Assembly: GCA_020638055.1 (NCBI GenBank)
Contig: JACKJH010000005.1
Span: 1 to 64,000 of the forward strand
DNA from: Hyphomicrobiaceae bacterium
GTDB lineage: Bacteria > Pseudomonadota > Alphaproteobacteria > Rhizobiales > Hyphomicrobiaceae
Reading direction: 5' to 3'
Length of the DNA stretch: 64,000 bases
In this document: positions 47,028 to 59,123 of the stretch, one piece after another
How positions within the stretch are numbered: position 1 is the stretch's first letter
Layout of the letters: every line of letters begins with the position of its first letter
The notes under the pieces: model-generated
Databases searched by the model: none
What the model saw: the letters and a program-made list of their open reading frames with translations, nothing else
What the model was told of the DNA's origin: nothing
Translations under genes and position numbers: made by a program

Positions 47028-47181
47028 GGTTTAGGTCCGGTGGCTGGGTCGGCAGATCTACGCCGAAAGGGCAGAAAATAAAAGACCGACACCGAGTGTA
47101 TTCCATCGTTAAGAGCCCGGACCCAATAGCAGACAGAAGCGGCCGGGGGTGCTTCCAGCAAGACAGGAAGGATCATGGCAC

Positions 47182-47210
47182 AAAAAACCGCCGGCTTGCG
47201 ACCGGCGGCT
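47182..47210 (-). terminator. Factor-independent terminator of clpA
   Basis: On the minus strand: a perfect 7-bp stem (CCGCCGG/CCGGCGG) with loop TCGCAAG, extended by an outer G-C, followed by a run of six T. It lies 32 bases after the clpA stop. Confidence 0.88.
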
Positions 47211-47241
47211 TCTCTTGGTTGAACACGCGGTTGTTAGCGCA

Positions 47242-49704
<2,463 letters not shown>

Positions 49705-49712
49705 GGGACCTG

Positions 49713-50075
49713 CTACTCCTTCTCCATTGTGCATCTCAAAGGATGCTGATGTTGGCGGGCAAAATCCATCACCTGAGTGACCTTGGTTTCCGCCACTTCG
49801 AAAGTGTAAACGCCACAAAGTCCGACACCTTTGTGGTGAACGTGCAGCATGATCCGCGTTGCATCCTCGCGGCCCTTGTTGAAGTAGCGCTCAAGCACCA
49901 AAACGACGAATTCCATCGGCGTGTAGTCATCGTTCAGTAGAAGCACCTTATAGAGGCTGGGCTTTTTGGTTTTCGGCCGTGTCTTGGTAACGATATCGGT
50001 CCGGCCGTCATTGCCGCCGCCCTTATCGGCGTCGTTGTCTTTACCCAATTTCCAGATGCCGCTCTTCTTGCTCAT
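49713..50075 (-). CDS. clpS: ATP-dependent Clp protease adaptor ClpS
   Basis: A 120-residue product from the ATG at 50075. The core is [20 protein letters not shown] (N-degron pocket Asn-Asp), [20 protein letters not shown] and [16 protein letters not shown]. It has a Lys/Gly/Asp-rich N-terminal extension of about 35 residues. It presents N-degron proteins to ClpA, and is 8 bases upstream of clpA. Confidence 0.95.
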   Translation of the reverse strand: MSKKSGIWKLGKDNDADKGGGNDGRTDIVTKTRPKTKKPSLYKVLLLNDDYTPMEFVVLVLERYFNKGREDATRIMLHVHHKGVGLCGVYTFEVAETKVTQVMDFARQHQHPLRCTMEKE

Positions 50076-50416
50076 GTCCCAGCCGTCTCCGCGGGTTGGC
50101 CCAGCGTCAATGTCTTTCCCGTCTGACAGCACCTCACCTCATGTCGTCACTGGTCGTAGCAGGCGCCGCAACCACTTGTAACGGACCACCGGGCCCCGTT
50201 GCAATTCGCACAACTCCAATTCACGACTTTCTGGTGTATCTCTTGGGAATTCCGGGCCGGGTAAGCGCTCCTTTTTGGAGTTGCATGTCGCCCGCGGCGG
50301 AGATTTTACCAAAACCGTACCAACGTCTATGTTGGGTCTCCCGCCGACAAAAAAAGGCCCGGCATGACGCCGAGCCCAATTTTGTTGTCAAATCGCCGTA
50401 AAATGACTGCGATCAA
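50076..50416. other. Intergenic region with phasin terminator and clpS promoter
   Basis: 341 bases. The right end holds the hairpin at 50349-50378, the left the probable clpS promoter. No gene supported. Confidence 0.5.
50349..50378 (-). terminator. Factor-independent terminator of the phasin gene
   Basis: On the minus strand: an 8-bp stem (GGCTCGGC/GCCGGGCC, one G-U pair), five-base loop and a run of seven T. It lies about 40 bases after the phasin stop. Confidence 0.85.
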
Positions 50417-50746
50417 TCACCGGCCGGTATGCATCAGCTTTTCCATCGGCCGGTAGGCTTCTTTCGCCAGTTCGGCATACATGGAACCGACCTTGGCGAG
50501 CTGGTGCATGTAGTCGTCATAGCTGCGCTTGACGTACTTGGTCTGGATGTCGACCGCCTGCTCCAGCGATTTGGCAGACATGAGTTGCTCAAGCGTGGAC
50601 GTGCCGTCTTCGAAGGAACGCTTGGTATAGTCTGAAAATTCAGCAGCAATTGCCTGCCAGCCCTTGCTCATCTCACCGAATGCCTTCATCGCGACATCCA
50701 TGTTGGTCTGGCTAAGCTTTTGAAAATCTTCGATACCCTTCATCAT
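50417..50746 (-). CDS. Phasin family protein
   Basis: 109 residues from the ATG at 50746, with GAGGTGA seven bases upstream. It is amphipathic helical: DFQKLSQTNMDVAMKAFGEM, AIAAEFSDYTKRSFEDGTST and EQAVDIQTKYVKRSYDDYMH. Such proteins coat polyhydroxyalkanoate granules, suggesting this organism makes PHA. No PHA synthase is within the window. Upstream is a palindrome that could bind a PHA regulator. Confidence 0.9.
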   Translation of the reverse strand: MMKGIEDFQKLSQTNMDVAMKAFGEMSKGWQAIAAEFSDYTKRSFEDGTSTLEQLMSAKSLEQAVDIQTKYVKRSYDDYMHQLAKVGSMYAELAKEAYRPMEKLMHTGR

Positions 50747-51159
50747 GGTATTCACCTCGTGTGCGTTACGGGCTCGCCCGCTACGAGCAGTTCAAGTCGG
50801 ATTCGGACGAAAGTTCGATTACCGAGGACGTGTTGCGTTGCAACATTCCCGTGGCCAATACATAGACGCAGAGCATGATTAGTTCAACCAAAATTTTGCT
50901 GCATCGCACAATTTTTTTATGGTGCGATGTATCAACCCTCTGTTAACTAGGTTTGCTAACGTAGTTTTTCCCTGCTGTTTGTTACAGTTGGGGTTGTCGA
51001 CGGCAGCCAATGTCAAAAAGCTGCCCAACAAAGATGTTCACCTGTTCAAACAGGTGAGGGGCACCAACTTGCGGGGTCTTCGTGTGTAGGGGTTCAAGCA
51101 CCCTGCGCTCGCATTTCCGCGCCAAGTCATTGTTATTGCAGGGTTTACACGAGCAGCTT
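50747..51159. other. Intergenic region upstream of the phasin
   Basis: 413 bases between divergent genes. It contains GTTGC-GTT-GCAAC at 50832-50844 and an imperfect 10-bp stem TGCATCGCAC/GTGCGATGTA near 50910-50935. No gene supported. Confidence 0.5.
50832..50844. promoter_or_regulatory. Candidate operator palindrome upstream of the phasin
   Basis: GTTGC-GTT-GCAAC is a perfect dyad about 85 bases upstream of the phasin ATG. TGC/GCA dyads are the usual target of PhaR-type regulators. This is a suggestion only. Confidence 0.3.
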
Positions 51160-52944
51160 ATGGTTGACCGGGGCGGAAAACAACGAGATGTGCGTTCATA
51201 CGGCGGGCTCGCCCTGCAATTGCTGGCCGCAGTGACGCTGCTTTTTATTGCACCTCAATCGGCCTGCGCCGAAACGAAGCATGCTGCGATGGTGATCGAC
51301 GCGAATACGGGCAAAGTACTCTACAAATCGCACGCTGACGAGCCGCGTTATCCAGCTTCGCTCACGAAAATGATGACGCTTTACATGACGTTCGAGCTTG
51401 TTGAACGAAAGCGGCTTAAATACTCGGACCGGATCACGATTTCCGCGCAGGCTGCAGCGCAACCGCCTTCAAAGCTCGACCTGAAGCCAGGCGAAACGAT
51501 AACCGTACGCAACGCGGTTCTAGCCCTGGTTACAAAATCAGCCAACGACATTGCTGTGGCCCTGGCTGAACATATCGGTGGCAGCGAGACCAATTTCGCC
51601 CGCTTGATGACGCAAAAAGCGCGCGCCATGGGCATGACAAAAACCACGTTCCGGAATGCTTCGGGTCTGCCCAACGCTTCACAGTTAACCACAGCCCGGG
51701 ACATGCTAACCCTGGCGCTACGGCTGCAGGACGATTTTCCCGAACACTACAAGCTATTTCGCACGCGCAGTTTCACGTTCGAGGGCAAGGAATATCGCAA
51801 CCACAACACCCTGCTGCGCTCGTTTGCGGGCACTGACGGCATAAAAACCGGCTATATTCGAGCCTCCGGTTTCAACCTCGTCTCTTCCGTACGCCGCGGC
51901 GATAAACATCTTGTGGCCGCTGTATTCGGTGGCAAAACCGCCAGACGTCGCAACGCGACAATGCGTGCAATCCTGACTAACGCACTGAGCAAGGCTTCAA
52001 ATCGTAAGACGCGCAAGCCTGCTGGCAGCCCGATGTTGGTTGCGTCACCGAAAATGGTACACGGGCCTGCGCGCGCACGACCCTCACTAGCGCCATCAAA
52101 AGCCCCGCTTCCGACCGGTGCGCCCGTTTATGGAGCGGCGGCGGTTGCTGAAACAAATCATGAGGACAACAACGCCGCACTGACCAAGCCCCGGATGGCT
52201 GAGGAAAACGCGGTCAGCAAACACCGCATCGCCATCGCTCGTGTGCGTCGCGTTGGAATTGGCAAACATTTGGCTTCAGCACGAGGCGCAACAAATCCAT
52301 CTCAATCGAGCACCGCACCAAAATCGATCTCCGAACTGATCGCCGCCACTGGATCAATTCCATCATCTGGTGGCATACAAAACAACGGTGCGATCACGCC
52401 AGCGCCCAGCACGCATACGCCCGTAGGCCTAATGCCAAACGTGCCCCAGGGCGAAACCAACCGGGCAAACCAGCAGGCCGAAACCCAGACTGCCAACCGC
52501 TCGACAGCAACGGGAATGGCAACGGAAACAGCAACGGGCCGCCGCCCATCGACGCTCCAGTCACAGCTTTCCGAAATACTGGCTGCCAACAAACCCGCTG
52601 CCTTGAATGCACAAGCAAAACGCCCTGCTGGCGGACCAGCCGATAATCGCACCGCTGCCTTGCGGCCATCGTTGCCACCCGCGCAATCAGACGGCAACAA
52701 CACCCACCTTATCCAGATTGGGGCATTCAACAGTGCCACCGAAGCCAAGCATCAACTGGAAACGGTTCAAGCCAAGGCAGGCGCAGTCCTCCGCCAAGCC
52801 GATCCCGTGACCCAGGCCGTGACGCAAGGCGACCGGCGCTTTTTCCGTGCCCGCTTCGCCGGATTTGATTCCAACGGCGCAACAGCCGCCTGTCAGGAGC
52901 TGCGGCGCCGATCCATCGACTGCTTTGTGACCCGCACGCGCTGA
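51160..52944 (+). CDS. D-alanyl-D-alanine carboxypeptidase with SPOR domain
   Basis: A 594-residue product from the ATG at 51160; other starts are possible upstream. A signal peptide is followed by a penicillin-binding DD-peptidase (S11) domain: PASLTKMMTLYMTFELVER (SxxK), SANDIAVALAEHIGG (SxN), and DGIKTGYIRASGFNLVSS (KTG). A long Pro/Ala/Thr-rich linker leads to a SPOR domain (HLIQIGAFNSATEAKHQLE), which binds septal peptidoglycan. It trims the peptide stem in the periplasm. The convergent transporter gene ends five bases after its stop. Confidence 0.94.
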   Translation: MVDRGGKQRDVRSYGGLALQLLAAVTLLFIAPQSACAETKHAAMVIDANTGKVLYKSHADEPRYPASLTKMMTLYMTFELVERKRLKYSDRITISAQAAAQPPSKLDLKPGETITVRNAVLALVTKSANDIAVALAEHIGGSETNFARLMTQKARAMGMTKTTFRNASGLPNASQLTTARDMLTLALRLQDDFPEHYKLFRTRSFTFEGKEYRNHNTLLRSFAGTDGIKTGYIRASGFNLVSSVRRGDKHLVAAVFGGKTARRRNATMRAILTNALSKASNRKTRKPAGSPMLVASPKMVHGPARARPSLAPSKAPLPTGAPVYGAAAVAETNHEDNNAALTKPRMAEENAVSKHRIAIARVRRVGIGKHLASARGATNPSQSSTAPKSISELIAATGSIPSSGGIQNNGAITPAPSTHTPVGLMPNVPQGETNRANQQAETQTANRSTATGMATETATGRRPSTLQSQLSEILAANKPAALNAQAKRPAGGPADNRTAALRPSLPPAQSDGNNTHLIQIGAFNSATEAKHQLETVQAKAGAVLRQADPVTQAVTQGDRRFFRARFAGFDSNGATAACQELRRRSIDCFVTRTR

Positions 52945-52949
52945 ACCGC

Positions 52950-54086
52950 TCAGCGCTGCTGCCCGTTGCCCAATCGTCGCTCCATCCACAGCGCATAACG
53001 CGACATGCCGAAACAGAATATCCAAAACACGAACCCGGCAAAAACGTAGGCTGTCAGCGGTGTCGATGGCGAGAACCACCGCGCGTCGGAGGAAACGGCC
53101 TGCTGCACGATACCGAGCAGATCAAAAATTCCGATAATCAGAACCAGACTGGTATCCTTGAACAAGGCAATGAACGAATTGACGATGCCTGGAATGACCA
53201 GCTTGAGCGCCTGCGGCATGACAACCAGTCCCATCTTTTTGGGATAAGACAGGCCCAGAGCATCAGCGGCTTCATATTGTCCGCGCGGTATCGCCTGCAA
53301 GCCACCGCGTATCACCTCCGCCAGGTATGCCCCCTCAAACAGGGCAACGCCGATCAGAGCCCGCAACAACTTGTCGAAAGTGACCCCATCCGGAAGGAAA
53401 AGCGGCAGCATCACTGATGCCATGAACAACATCGTTATGAGCGGGACGCCGCGCACGAATTCAATAAATCCGACCGAGGCATAGCGAACGATCGGCAACT
53501 GCGATCGCCGCCCCAGAGCCAGCAGCACGGCAATGGGGAATGATGCGACGATGCCGACGACAGCGACGACCAACGTCACCATCAATCCGCCCCACAATTC
53601 CGTCTCGACAGCTTTTAGGCCAAACGATCCACCGGTAAGCAGAAAATACGCGATAATCGGAAAAACAAAGAGCGTGAAAACGGCCACCCAGCCTTTGCGA
53701 GGCACACCAGGAATCATCAATCCCGCCAGCCCAAGCGCCCCCAGAGCCATCGTCAGGTTGGCCCGCCAACGCTCCGCTTCCGGATAGCGGCCGTAGGTAA
53801 ACTGGTCGAGTTTGGCCGCGATAAAAGCCCAGCACGCACCGCTGCCATCCTTGGCGCATGCGCTGCCATCGCTACCTGTAAAAACCGCCCGAACGATCGC
53901 CCAGTCATAGATCGCGGAAACGGACGTCCAAATGATCCACACGCCAAGCACTGTCAAAGCAACATTAAGTGGGCTCGAAAACAGGTTCTTGCGTGCCCAA
54001 GCCAGGGGACCGGCACTGCCTGGCGGCGGTCGCGACGGCGTTGGCTGCATGGAGCCGGTGGCGGAGGAGCTAGAGCCTTTCTCCAT
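52950..54086 (-). CDS. aapM: General L-amino-acid ABC transporter permease (AapM-like)
   Basis: A 378-residue integral permease. After a Ser/Pro-rich N-terminus it has about eight helices. The conserved EAA loop reads [20 protein letters not shown] followed by [20 protein letters not shown]. The N-terminal half has a periplasmic insertion with two Cys ([12 protein letters not shown]). It pairs with AapQ. Two bases separate it from aapQ's stop. Confidence 0.92.
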   Translation of the reverse strand: MEKGSSSSATGSMQPTPSRPPPGSAGPLAWARKNLFSSPLNVALTVLGVWIIWTSVSAIYDWAIVRAVFTGSDGSACAKDGSGACWAFIAAKLDQFTYGRYPEAERWRANLTMALGALGLAGLMIPGVPRKGWVAVFTLFVFPIIAYFLLTGGSFGLKAVETELWGGLMVTLVVAVVGIVASFPIAVLLALGRRSQLPIVRYASVGFIEFVRGVPLITMLFMASVMLPLFLPDGVTFDKLLRALIGVALFEGAYLAEVIRGGLQAIPRGQYEAADALGLSYPKKMGLVVMPQALKLVIPGIVNSFIALFKDTSLVLIIGIFDLLGIVQQAVSSDARWFSPSTPLTAYVFAGFVFWIFCFGMSRYALWMERRLGNGQQR

Positions 54087-54088
54087 TT

Positions 54089-55303
54089 TCAGCGCTCCAC
54101 CAGCGCCATGCGCGCGTTGAACCAGTTCATCAAAACCGACGTGACGAGGCTGATTGTCAAGTAGACGGCCATCGTGATGAGAATGACCTCGATAGCCTGG
54201 TTGGTCTGGTTCAGCACGGTTCCAGCGAACACATGGACAAGGTCTGGATAACCGATTGCAACGGCCAGTGAGGAGTTCTTGGTCAGGTTGAGATATTGAT
54301 TTGTGAGCGGCGGGATAATGATCCTCAGTGCCTGTGGGATGACAACCAGGCGCATCACCTGCCCGGCCGAAAGCCCCAGTGCCACGGCCGCTTCCTTCTG
54401 TCCTTTGGAAACACCTTGCACACCGGCACGCACGATTTCAGCGACAAATGCTGCCGTGTAGAGCGATAGCCCGCCTAGCAATGCGACCAGTTCGGGTAAA
54501 AGTGTCAAACCGCCGGTAACGTTGAAGCGTCCTATCGTCGGCGTGTTGAACACCACCGGCTGGTTGAACGCGAAAAAAGCCAGTAGCGGCAAAACAACGA
54601 CCATAGCGGCGCCGATCCATCCTGCGCCAGCAATTGTCCTGCCTGTCGACACCTTTTGTCGCGCTGACAACCACCAGATTAGGAGTGCTGCGCAAAGCCC
54701 GATCAGGAACGCTGCCACAACCCACCAGATTCCTTCCTGCCAGACCGGCGAAGGAACCGACAACCCTCGAACGTTGAGATAACTATGGAACGGCAACGCG
54801 ATGCTGTCTCGCGGTGCAGGCAGCGTTTTCAATACCGCAAAGTAGATGGCAAACAGCATCAGCAATGGCGGTATGTTGCGCAAGACTTCCACGTAGACGC
54901 CAGCAAGCCTAGCGATCAACCAGTTCGAAGACAGCCTCGCGATGCCGACAATGAAGCCAATTGCTGTCGCCAGAACTACGCCAAGAGCTGCAACCAGCAG
55001 TGTGTTCAGCAATCCCACCCAGAATGCACGGCCGTAACTGGATGTATTGGTGTAGGCAATCAGCGACTGGGAAATGTCGAAACCGGCCGTGTGTTCCAGA
55101 AAGCCGAAGCCGGAAGCGATATGTTGCTTTTGCAGGTTGTCGGTCGCATTGGAAACAACCTCGTAACCCAGCAGCACGATTGCTGCCACCAACAGTGCCT
55201 GCAACAGTAGGCCGCGGCTACGCGGATCATAAAGAACGTCGGCGAAGGAGCGCGGCACAGCACCAGAATGCTGCGCCGCCACCTTTTCTCGTTGTGCCGC
55301 CAT
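54089..55303 (-). CDS. aapQ: General L-amino-acid ABC transporter permease (AapQ-like)
   Basis: A 404-residue permease from the ATG at 55303 (GGGGA upstream). About eight helices; the EAA motif is [20 protein letters not shown], then [20 protein letters not shown]. The [13 protein letters not shown] segment is typical of AapQ/BztB. It forms the channel with AapM for broad L-amino-acid uptake. Confidence 0.93.
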   Translation of the reverse strand: MAAQREKVAAQHSGAVPRSFADVLYDPRSRGLLLQALLVAAIVLLGYEVVSNATDNLQKQHIASGFGFLEHTAGFDISQSLIAYTNTSSYGRAFWVGLLNTLLVAALGVVLATAIGFIVGIARLSSNWLIARLAGVYVEVLRNIPPLLMLFAIYFAVLKTLPAPRDSIALPFHSYLNVRGLSVPSPVWQEGIWWVVAAFLIGLCAALLIWWLSARQKVSTGRTIAGAGWIGAAMVVVLPLLAFFAFNQPVVFNTPTIGRFNVTGGLTLLPELVALLGGLSLYTAAFVAEIVRAGVQGVSKGQKEAAVALGLSAGQVMRLVVIPQALRIIIPPLTNQYLNLTKNSSLAVAIGYPDLVHVFAGTVLNQTNQAIEVILITMAVYLTISLVTSVLMNWFNARMALVER

Positions 55304-55338
55304 CGCCCGTCCCCTGCAGGTCAACCAAGCGTAGGGAT

Positions 55339-56364
55339 CTAGCGGATGGGGGGGGCGTATTGCAGCCCGCCATCACGCCATAGGGCGTTCTGGCCACGCG
55401 AAATCTTCAATCGCGATTCGGCGCCAACGTTTCGCGAGAACATTTCACCGTAATTGCCGACAGCCTTGATCGCCTGATAGGCCCAATCGTTCTCAAGGCC
55501 GATACCGACACCATAATCACCCTCTTGCCCAAGCAAACGGCGGATCTCAGGATTTTCAGATTTCGTCATCTCATCGAGGTTCTTGGACGTTATGCCGAGT
55601 TCTTCAGCATTCACCAGGGCGAAAAATACCCACCGCACAATATTCGCCCACTGCGGATCACCCTGGCGCACGGCCGGTCCGAGCGGTTCTTTGGAGATCA
55701 CCTCAGGCAGAACGATATGATCATCAGGTTTGCCAAGCGTGAGGCGCACTGAATAGAGCTGAGAGGCGTCGGAAGTGAAAACATCGCACCGTCCAGCGTT
55801 ATAGGCGGCGATTGTTTCGGGAAGTTTTTCAAACACCACCGGTTTGTAGTTCATCCCGTTCTGACGGAAGTAATCCGCCACATTAAGTTCGGTCGTCGTG
55901 CCGGTCTGCACGCAGATGCTGGCTTCGGAAAGTTCCTTGGCCGATTTAACACCAAGCTCCTTGTTCACCATGAAGCCCTGACCGTCGAAGTAGGTTATGC
56001 CGGTGAAGGTAAGGCCCGCCGATGTATCGCGGCTCATGGTCCACGTCGTGTTGCGTGACAGAAGATCGATTTCGCCAGACTGCAGCGCTGTGAAGCGTTC
56101 CTTGGCTGTTAGCGGCACATACTTGACCTGCGATGCATCCTTGAACACTGCAGCAGCGACAGCCTTGCACACATCAACGTCGAGCCCCGACCAATTTCCC
56201 TTGTCATCAGGCGCGCTGAAGCCTGCAATGCCGGTATTGACCCCGCATGAAAGCTTACCGAGGTCCTTGACTTTCTTGAGCGTGCTATCCGCAGCCATTG
56301 CCGGCGCTGCGGCCAACCCGGTTACAAGTACCGCCGCTAGCATGGCCTTGAGCATTCGTATCAT
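55339..56364 (-). CDS. aapJ: General L-amino-acid ABC transporter binding protein (AapJ-like)
   Basis: A 341-residue periplasmic protein. The ATG at 56364 follows GGGAGG. The Sec signal ends AMA-ADS. The mature domain shows GKLSCGVNTGIAGFSAPDDK, GLDVDVCKAVAAAVFKDASQ and SRNTTWTMSRDTSAGLTFTG, all typical of AapJ/BztA. It captures L-amino acids for the AapQM permease. Confidence 0.95.
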   Translation of the reverse strand: MIRMLKAMLAAVLVTGLAAAPAMAADSTLKKVKDLGKLSCGVNTGIAGFSAPDDKGNWSGLDVDVCKAVAAAVFKDASQVKYVPLTAKERFTALQSGEIDLLSRNTTWTMSRDTSAGLTFTGITYFDGQGFMVNKELGVKSAKELSEASICVQTGTTTELNVADYFRQNGMNYKPVVFEKLPETIAAYNAGRCDVFTSDASQLYSVRLTLGKPDDHIVLPEVISKEPLGPAVRQGDPQWANIVRWVFFALVNAEELGITSKNLDEMTKSENPEIRRLLGQEGDYGVGIGLENDWAYQAIKAVGNYGEMFSRNVGAESRLKISRGQNALWRDGGLQYAPPIR

Positions 56365-56392
56365 CTTGAACCTCCCAAAGTCTTAGATCTAT

Positions 56393-56433
56393 GCCTGACG
56401 AGCCTCTGTGAGATCAGGTCCGCTCGCCCAGGC
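56393..56433 (-). other. Intercistronic stem-loop upstream of aapJ
   Basis: GCCTG-A-CGAGC pairs with GCTCG-CC-CAGGC around an 18-base loop. Such hairpins before binding-protein genes often protect the abundant transcript or partly terminate the upstream one. Confidence 0.4.
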
Positions 56434-56512
56434 AATGTGTTTCAACGCGTCCTACCGCAACTGCTTGCCAACCACAATTCATGTAATTGACAGGCACGTT
56501 GCCATTGTTGGC

Positions 56513-57298
56513 TCAGTGATCGAGGATCTGGGCAAGGAAGAGGCGCGTCCTTTCCGATTGCGGATCTGAAAAGAACTTTTGCGGTGGGGCGTCCTCGACG
56601 ATCTCCCCCTCATCCATGAAAATGACCCTGTCGGCAACGGCTTTCGCAAAACCCATTTCATGCGTTACAACCAGCATCGTCATACCCTGACCCGCCAGTT
56701 CCGTCATGACATCCAACACTTCCTTGACCATTTCGGGATCAAGCGCGGAGGTTGGCTCATCAAACAGCATGATCCTAGGGTTCATGCACAGTGCACGGGC
56801 AATGGCGACGCGCTGTTGCTGCCCACCTGACAGTTGGCCGGGATATTTGTTGGCCTGATCGGGGATACGCACCCGTTCAAGGTAGCTCATCGCGACCTGC
56901 TCCGCCTCGCGGCGTGGCAATTTGCGCACCCACTGTGGAGCAAGACAAAGGTTGTCAAGAACCGTCAGGTGCGGAAACAGATTAAACGACTGGAACACCA
57001 TGCCTACTTCTGAGCGGATCTTCTCGATTCTCCTCAAGTCGCTGGTCAGTTCCTCTCCTTCAACACGGATTTGTCCTTCCTGATGCTCTTCCAAACGGTT
57101 TATGCAGCGAATAAGTGTCGACTTGCCTGAGCCTGAAGGGCCGCAGACCACGATCCGCTCACCCTTGGCGACAACGAGATTAACGTCTTTCAAAACGTGA
57201 AAAGAGCCAAACCACTTGTTGACACGGTCAATAACGATGGCAGGAGCACCATTTTGAATAGTCGCAGAACCTGACGATGCAATTGCGGCGCCGTCCAA
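56513..57298 (-). CDS. aapP: General L-amino-acid ABC transporter ATP-binding protein (AapP-like)
   Basis: A 261-residue ATPase. I start at the TTG at 57298, because GGGGAGAA lies six bases upstream; an ATG at 57349 would add 17 residues. Walker [22 protein letters not shown]-loop [17 protein letters not shown], signature [15 protein letters not shown] and Walker [15 protein letters not shown] are all present. It powers the AapQM permease. In rhizobia aapP normally follows aapM; here it is first. Confidence 0.94.
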   Translation of the reverse strand: MDGAAIASSGSATIQNGAPAIVIDRVNKWFGSFHVLKDVNLVVAKGERIVVCGPSGSGKSTLIRCINRLEEHQEGQIRVEGEELTSDLRRIEKIRSEVGMVFQSFNLFPHLTVLDNLCLAPQWVRKLPRREAEQVAMSYLERVRIPDQANKYPGQLSGGQQQRVAIARALCMNPRIMLFDEPTSALDPEMVKEVLDVMTELAGQGMTMLVVTHEMGFAKAVADRVIFMDEGEIVEDAPPQKFFSDPQSERTRLFLAQILDH

Positions 57299-57400
57299 TG
57301 TTTTCTCCCCGACAGTGAAAATCACGCTGGCCTCAAGGCCGGTGAACATCAAACGATGTTCTGGCGCACAACGGATGAAACTGGTCAAACCATTGGCCAA

Positions 57401-57450
57401 TAGCGCATGTTTAGCCGAAGTGTACGCGGTTCGGCGTGAAAAACTCAGGC
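57401..57450 (+). repeat. Family B half repeat
   Basis: TAGCGCATGTTTAGCCGAAG, then TGTACGCGGTTCGGCGTG, the first hairpin of family B, nearly identical to 361-410 over its core. It is followed directly by a family A array. Confidence 0.8.
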
Positions 57451-57463
57451 ACAAACAAAAGCC

Positions 57464-57629
57464 TAGAGCATTTTCCGACGAAGTGGTCGCCGGTTCGTCG
57501 AAGAAAATGCGACCAAACAAGAAGCCAGAGCATTTTCCGACGAAGTGGATACCGGTTCGTCGAAGAAGATGCGACCAAACAAAAAGCTAGAGCGCCGATC
57601 AGGTTCCATCGGATCGGAACGCACTCTAG
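57464..57629 (+). repeat. RIME-like repeat, family A, with a doubled first hairpin
   Basis: Two tandem first hairpins (TAGAGCATTTTCCGACGAAG ... GAAAATGCGACC and a second), followed by one second hairpin (GAGCGCCGATCAGGTTCCATC ... CGCACTC), ending TAG. It is arranged as at 6942-7103. It lies upstream of the aap operon. Confidence 0.9.
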
Positions 57630-57746
57630 AGATTGCACACACGATTCCTCGAAAAGTGACCGCGGTCTAGGCTGAGAAAATAATCGTTGTCCAAGTATGG
57701 CAGAGCTGGCAGGCGGGCGCAAATGAGCCCCTGGACCACCACGATG

Positions 57747-58319
57747 TCATGCCGCCGCATTGCGCCCCAGAAATACCAGCTCGTTACCTTTCCACGGGAA
57801 TGTTTGCGAAAAATCGAAACCGTTGCGCCTGTAGAAACCAGCATTGCGCATTGCCGCACCGGTGACGACATGGACGCCAGGCAAGCCCGCCGCGCGAACG
57901 TCGTCAACAAACCTCTCGATTAACACGCTCCCATATCCTCGCCCCCTGAGATCGTGACGCAGGTTGATGTGCAAGTGCGCCGGATAGCGCCGTGTCAGAT
58001 CGGCGAGCAAGTGAAAGTAGCCAATATCGTCGTAGCGGTCGGTCAAGGCTGGATCATGATGCGCTCCAATAACGTAGCCTGCCAGCGTATCGGGATTGAG
58101 AGCACACCCCACGGACAGGACGTGTGCCAATTCTGGAAAGTCATCAAGATAGCGACCGAGCCATCGGTGGCGAAACGCCGTGCGATCAGCTTCACAGGCA
58201 AAAGATTTGGTGTTGCTCGATTCAAAAAAAATGGCATCTACGGCGGCCATCATCGCCGCATCATCGTGTTGAAGCGCACTCCAGCGCTTCAGATGTATTG
58301 TTTGCGACCCAATTTGCAT
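57747..58319 (-). CDS. GNAT family N-acetyltransferase
   Basis: A 190-residue product from the ATG at 58319. The acetyl-CoA loop is RHDLRGRGYGSVLIERFVDD (R/Q-x-x-G-x-G), then GLPGVHVVTGAAMRNAGFYR (beta5-alpha4) and NGFDFSQTFPW. The middle part (GYFHLLADLTRRYPAHLHIN) resembles acetyltransferases acting on small amines. The substrate is unknown. Confidence 0.85.
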   Translation of the reverse strand: MQIGSQTIHLKRWSALQHDDAAMMAAVDAIFFESSNTKSFACEADRTAFRHRWLGRYLDDFPELAHVLSVGCALNPDTLAGYVIGAHHDPALTDRYDDIGYFHLLADLTRRYPAHLHINLRHDLRGRGYGSVLIERFVDDVRAAGLPGVHVVTGAAMRNAGFYRRNGFDFSQTFPWKGNELVFLGRNAAA

Positions 58320-58372
58320 GCACTCACACCCCCGCCAACCGAGCTGGCCACCCAAACGTGCTGGCCTCAACA

Positions 58373-58402
58373 AAGCAAAAGGGCTGACAATCTGCCAGCC
58401 CT
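58373..58402 (-). terminator. Factor-independent terminator
   Basis: On the minus strand GGGCTG (loop GCAGATTGT) CAGCCC followed by TTTTGCTTTG. It lies 60 bases after the His/Arg-rich gene stop at 58465 and before the GNAT gene. Confidence 0.75.
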
Positions 58403-58464
58403 TCGCCAAACCAATCTACAAAGACCGCTTCAGTTCAATTCAACAAGCGGCCGCCCCGTTGACC

Positions 58465-58887
58465 TTAGTAATAGGCACGGCAACGGTTATACCGGCGCCA
58501 CCAATAGCGGCTTCCAGTACGGATCGCCTTGCGGCGCAGCCAGCGGCAATTGCCGTAGTAGTAGCTGCTATAGCCCACATACGGCAGGCCAAAGTAGATG
58601 CCTCCACGGCGCCATCCGCGATGACGACGATAGCCGCGATGGCGATAACCGCGATGGTGGCGATAGCCACGATGGCGGAAACCACGATGGCGGGAACCGT
58701 GATGACGAAAACCGCGGCCACGGTGACCGTGGTGGCGTCCTCTGCGCACTTTCGTGACACCATCAGCCGTTGTTCCAGGTGCTAGTTTCAAGCCCCCTGA
58801 AGCAACGACGTTGGCTGAGGCCGGCGCTGTAGGCCCCAAGATCATTAGTCCGGCCGCCGCAGCAGCCAGAACCGTTGTTTTAAACAT
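58465..58887 (-). CDS. Exported His/Arg/Gly/Tyr-rich protein
   Basis: 140 residues from the ATG at 58887 (GGAGGAGGAG upstream). A Sec signal ends near ASA-NVV. Residues about 45-95 are imperfect RHRGYRHH-type repeats. The C-terminus YGNCRWLRRKAIRTGSRYWW has two Cys and an aromatic motif seen in many rhizobial exported proteins (some annotated BA14K-like). The His-rich stretch could bind metal. No function is known. Confidence 0.8.
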   Translation of the reverse strand: MFKTTVLAAAAAGLMILGPTAPASANVVASGGLKLAPGTTADGVTKVRRGRHHGHRGRGFRHHGSRHRGFRHRGYRHHRGYRHRGYRRHRGWRRGGIYFGLPYVGYSSYYYGNCRWLRRKAIRTGSRYWWRRYNRCRAYY

Positions 58888-59123
58888 TGGCTCCTCCTCC
58901 ATTGAGCATACTAAGCCCTCGCTCCTGGTTAGCAAGGACGAAGCCCCGGGTGATAATGGACCCTATTTACGGATCAAGACAGGAACTTGTCAGAACACAA
59001 TTTTGTTCCACGCGGCACAGAAAAGACTTATTCGAGCCAACGCGAAGTCGCGCGATAAAGCCCCAAAAACCGGCATAGCATTGCCTTTCTTCAACTTTTT
59101 GAGAGCAATGCCATTTGCTCAAT

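Noticed and set aside
58318..58785. A 155-codon frame opposite the His/Arg-rich protein.
   Set aside because: It is the shadow of the basic repeat sequence on the other strand, rich in Ala, Ile and Thr only.
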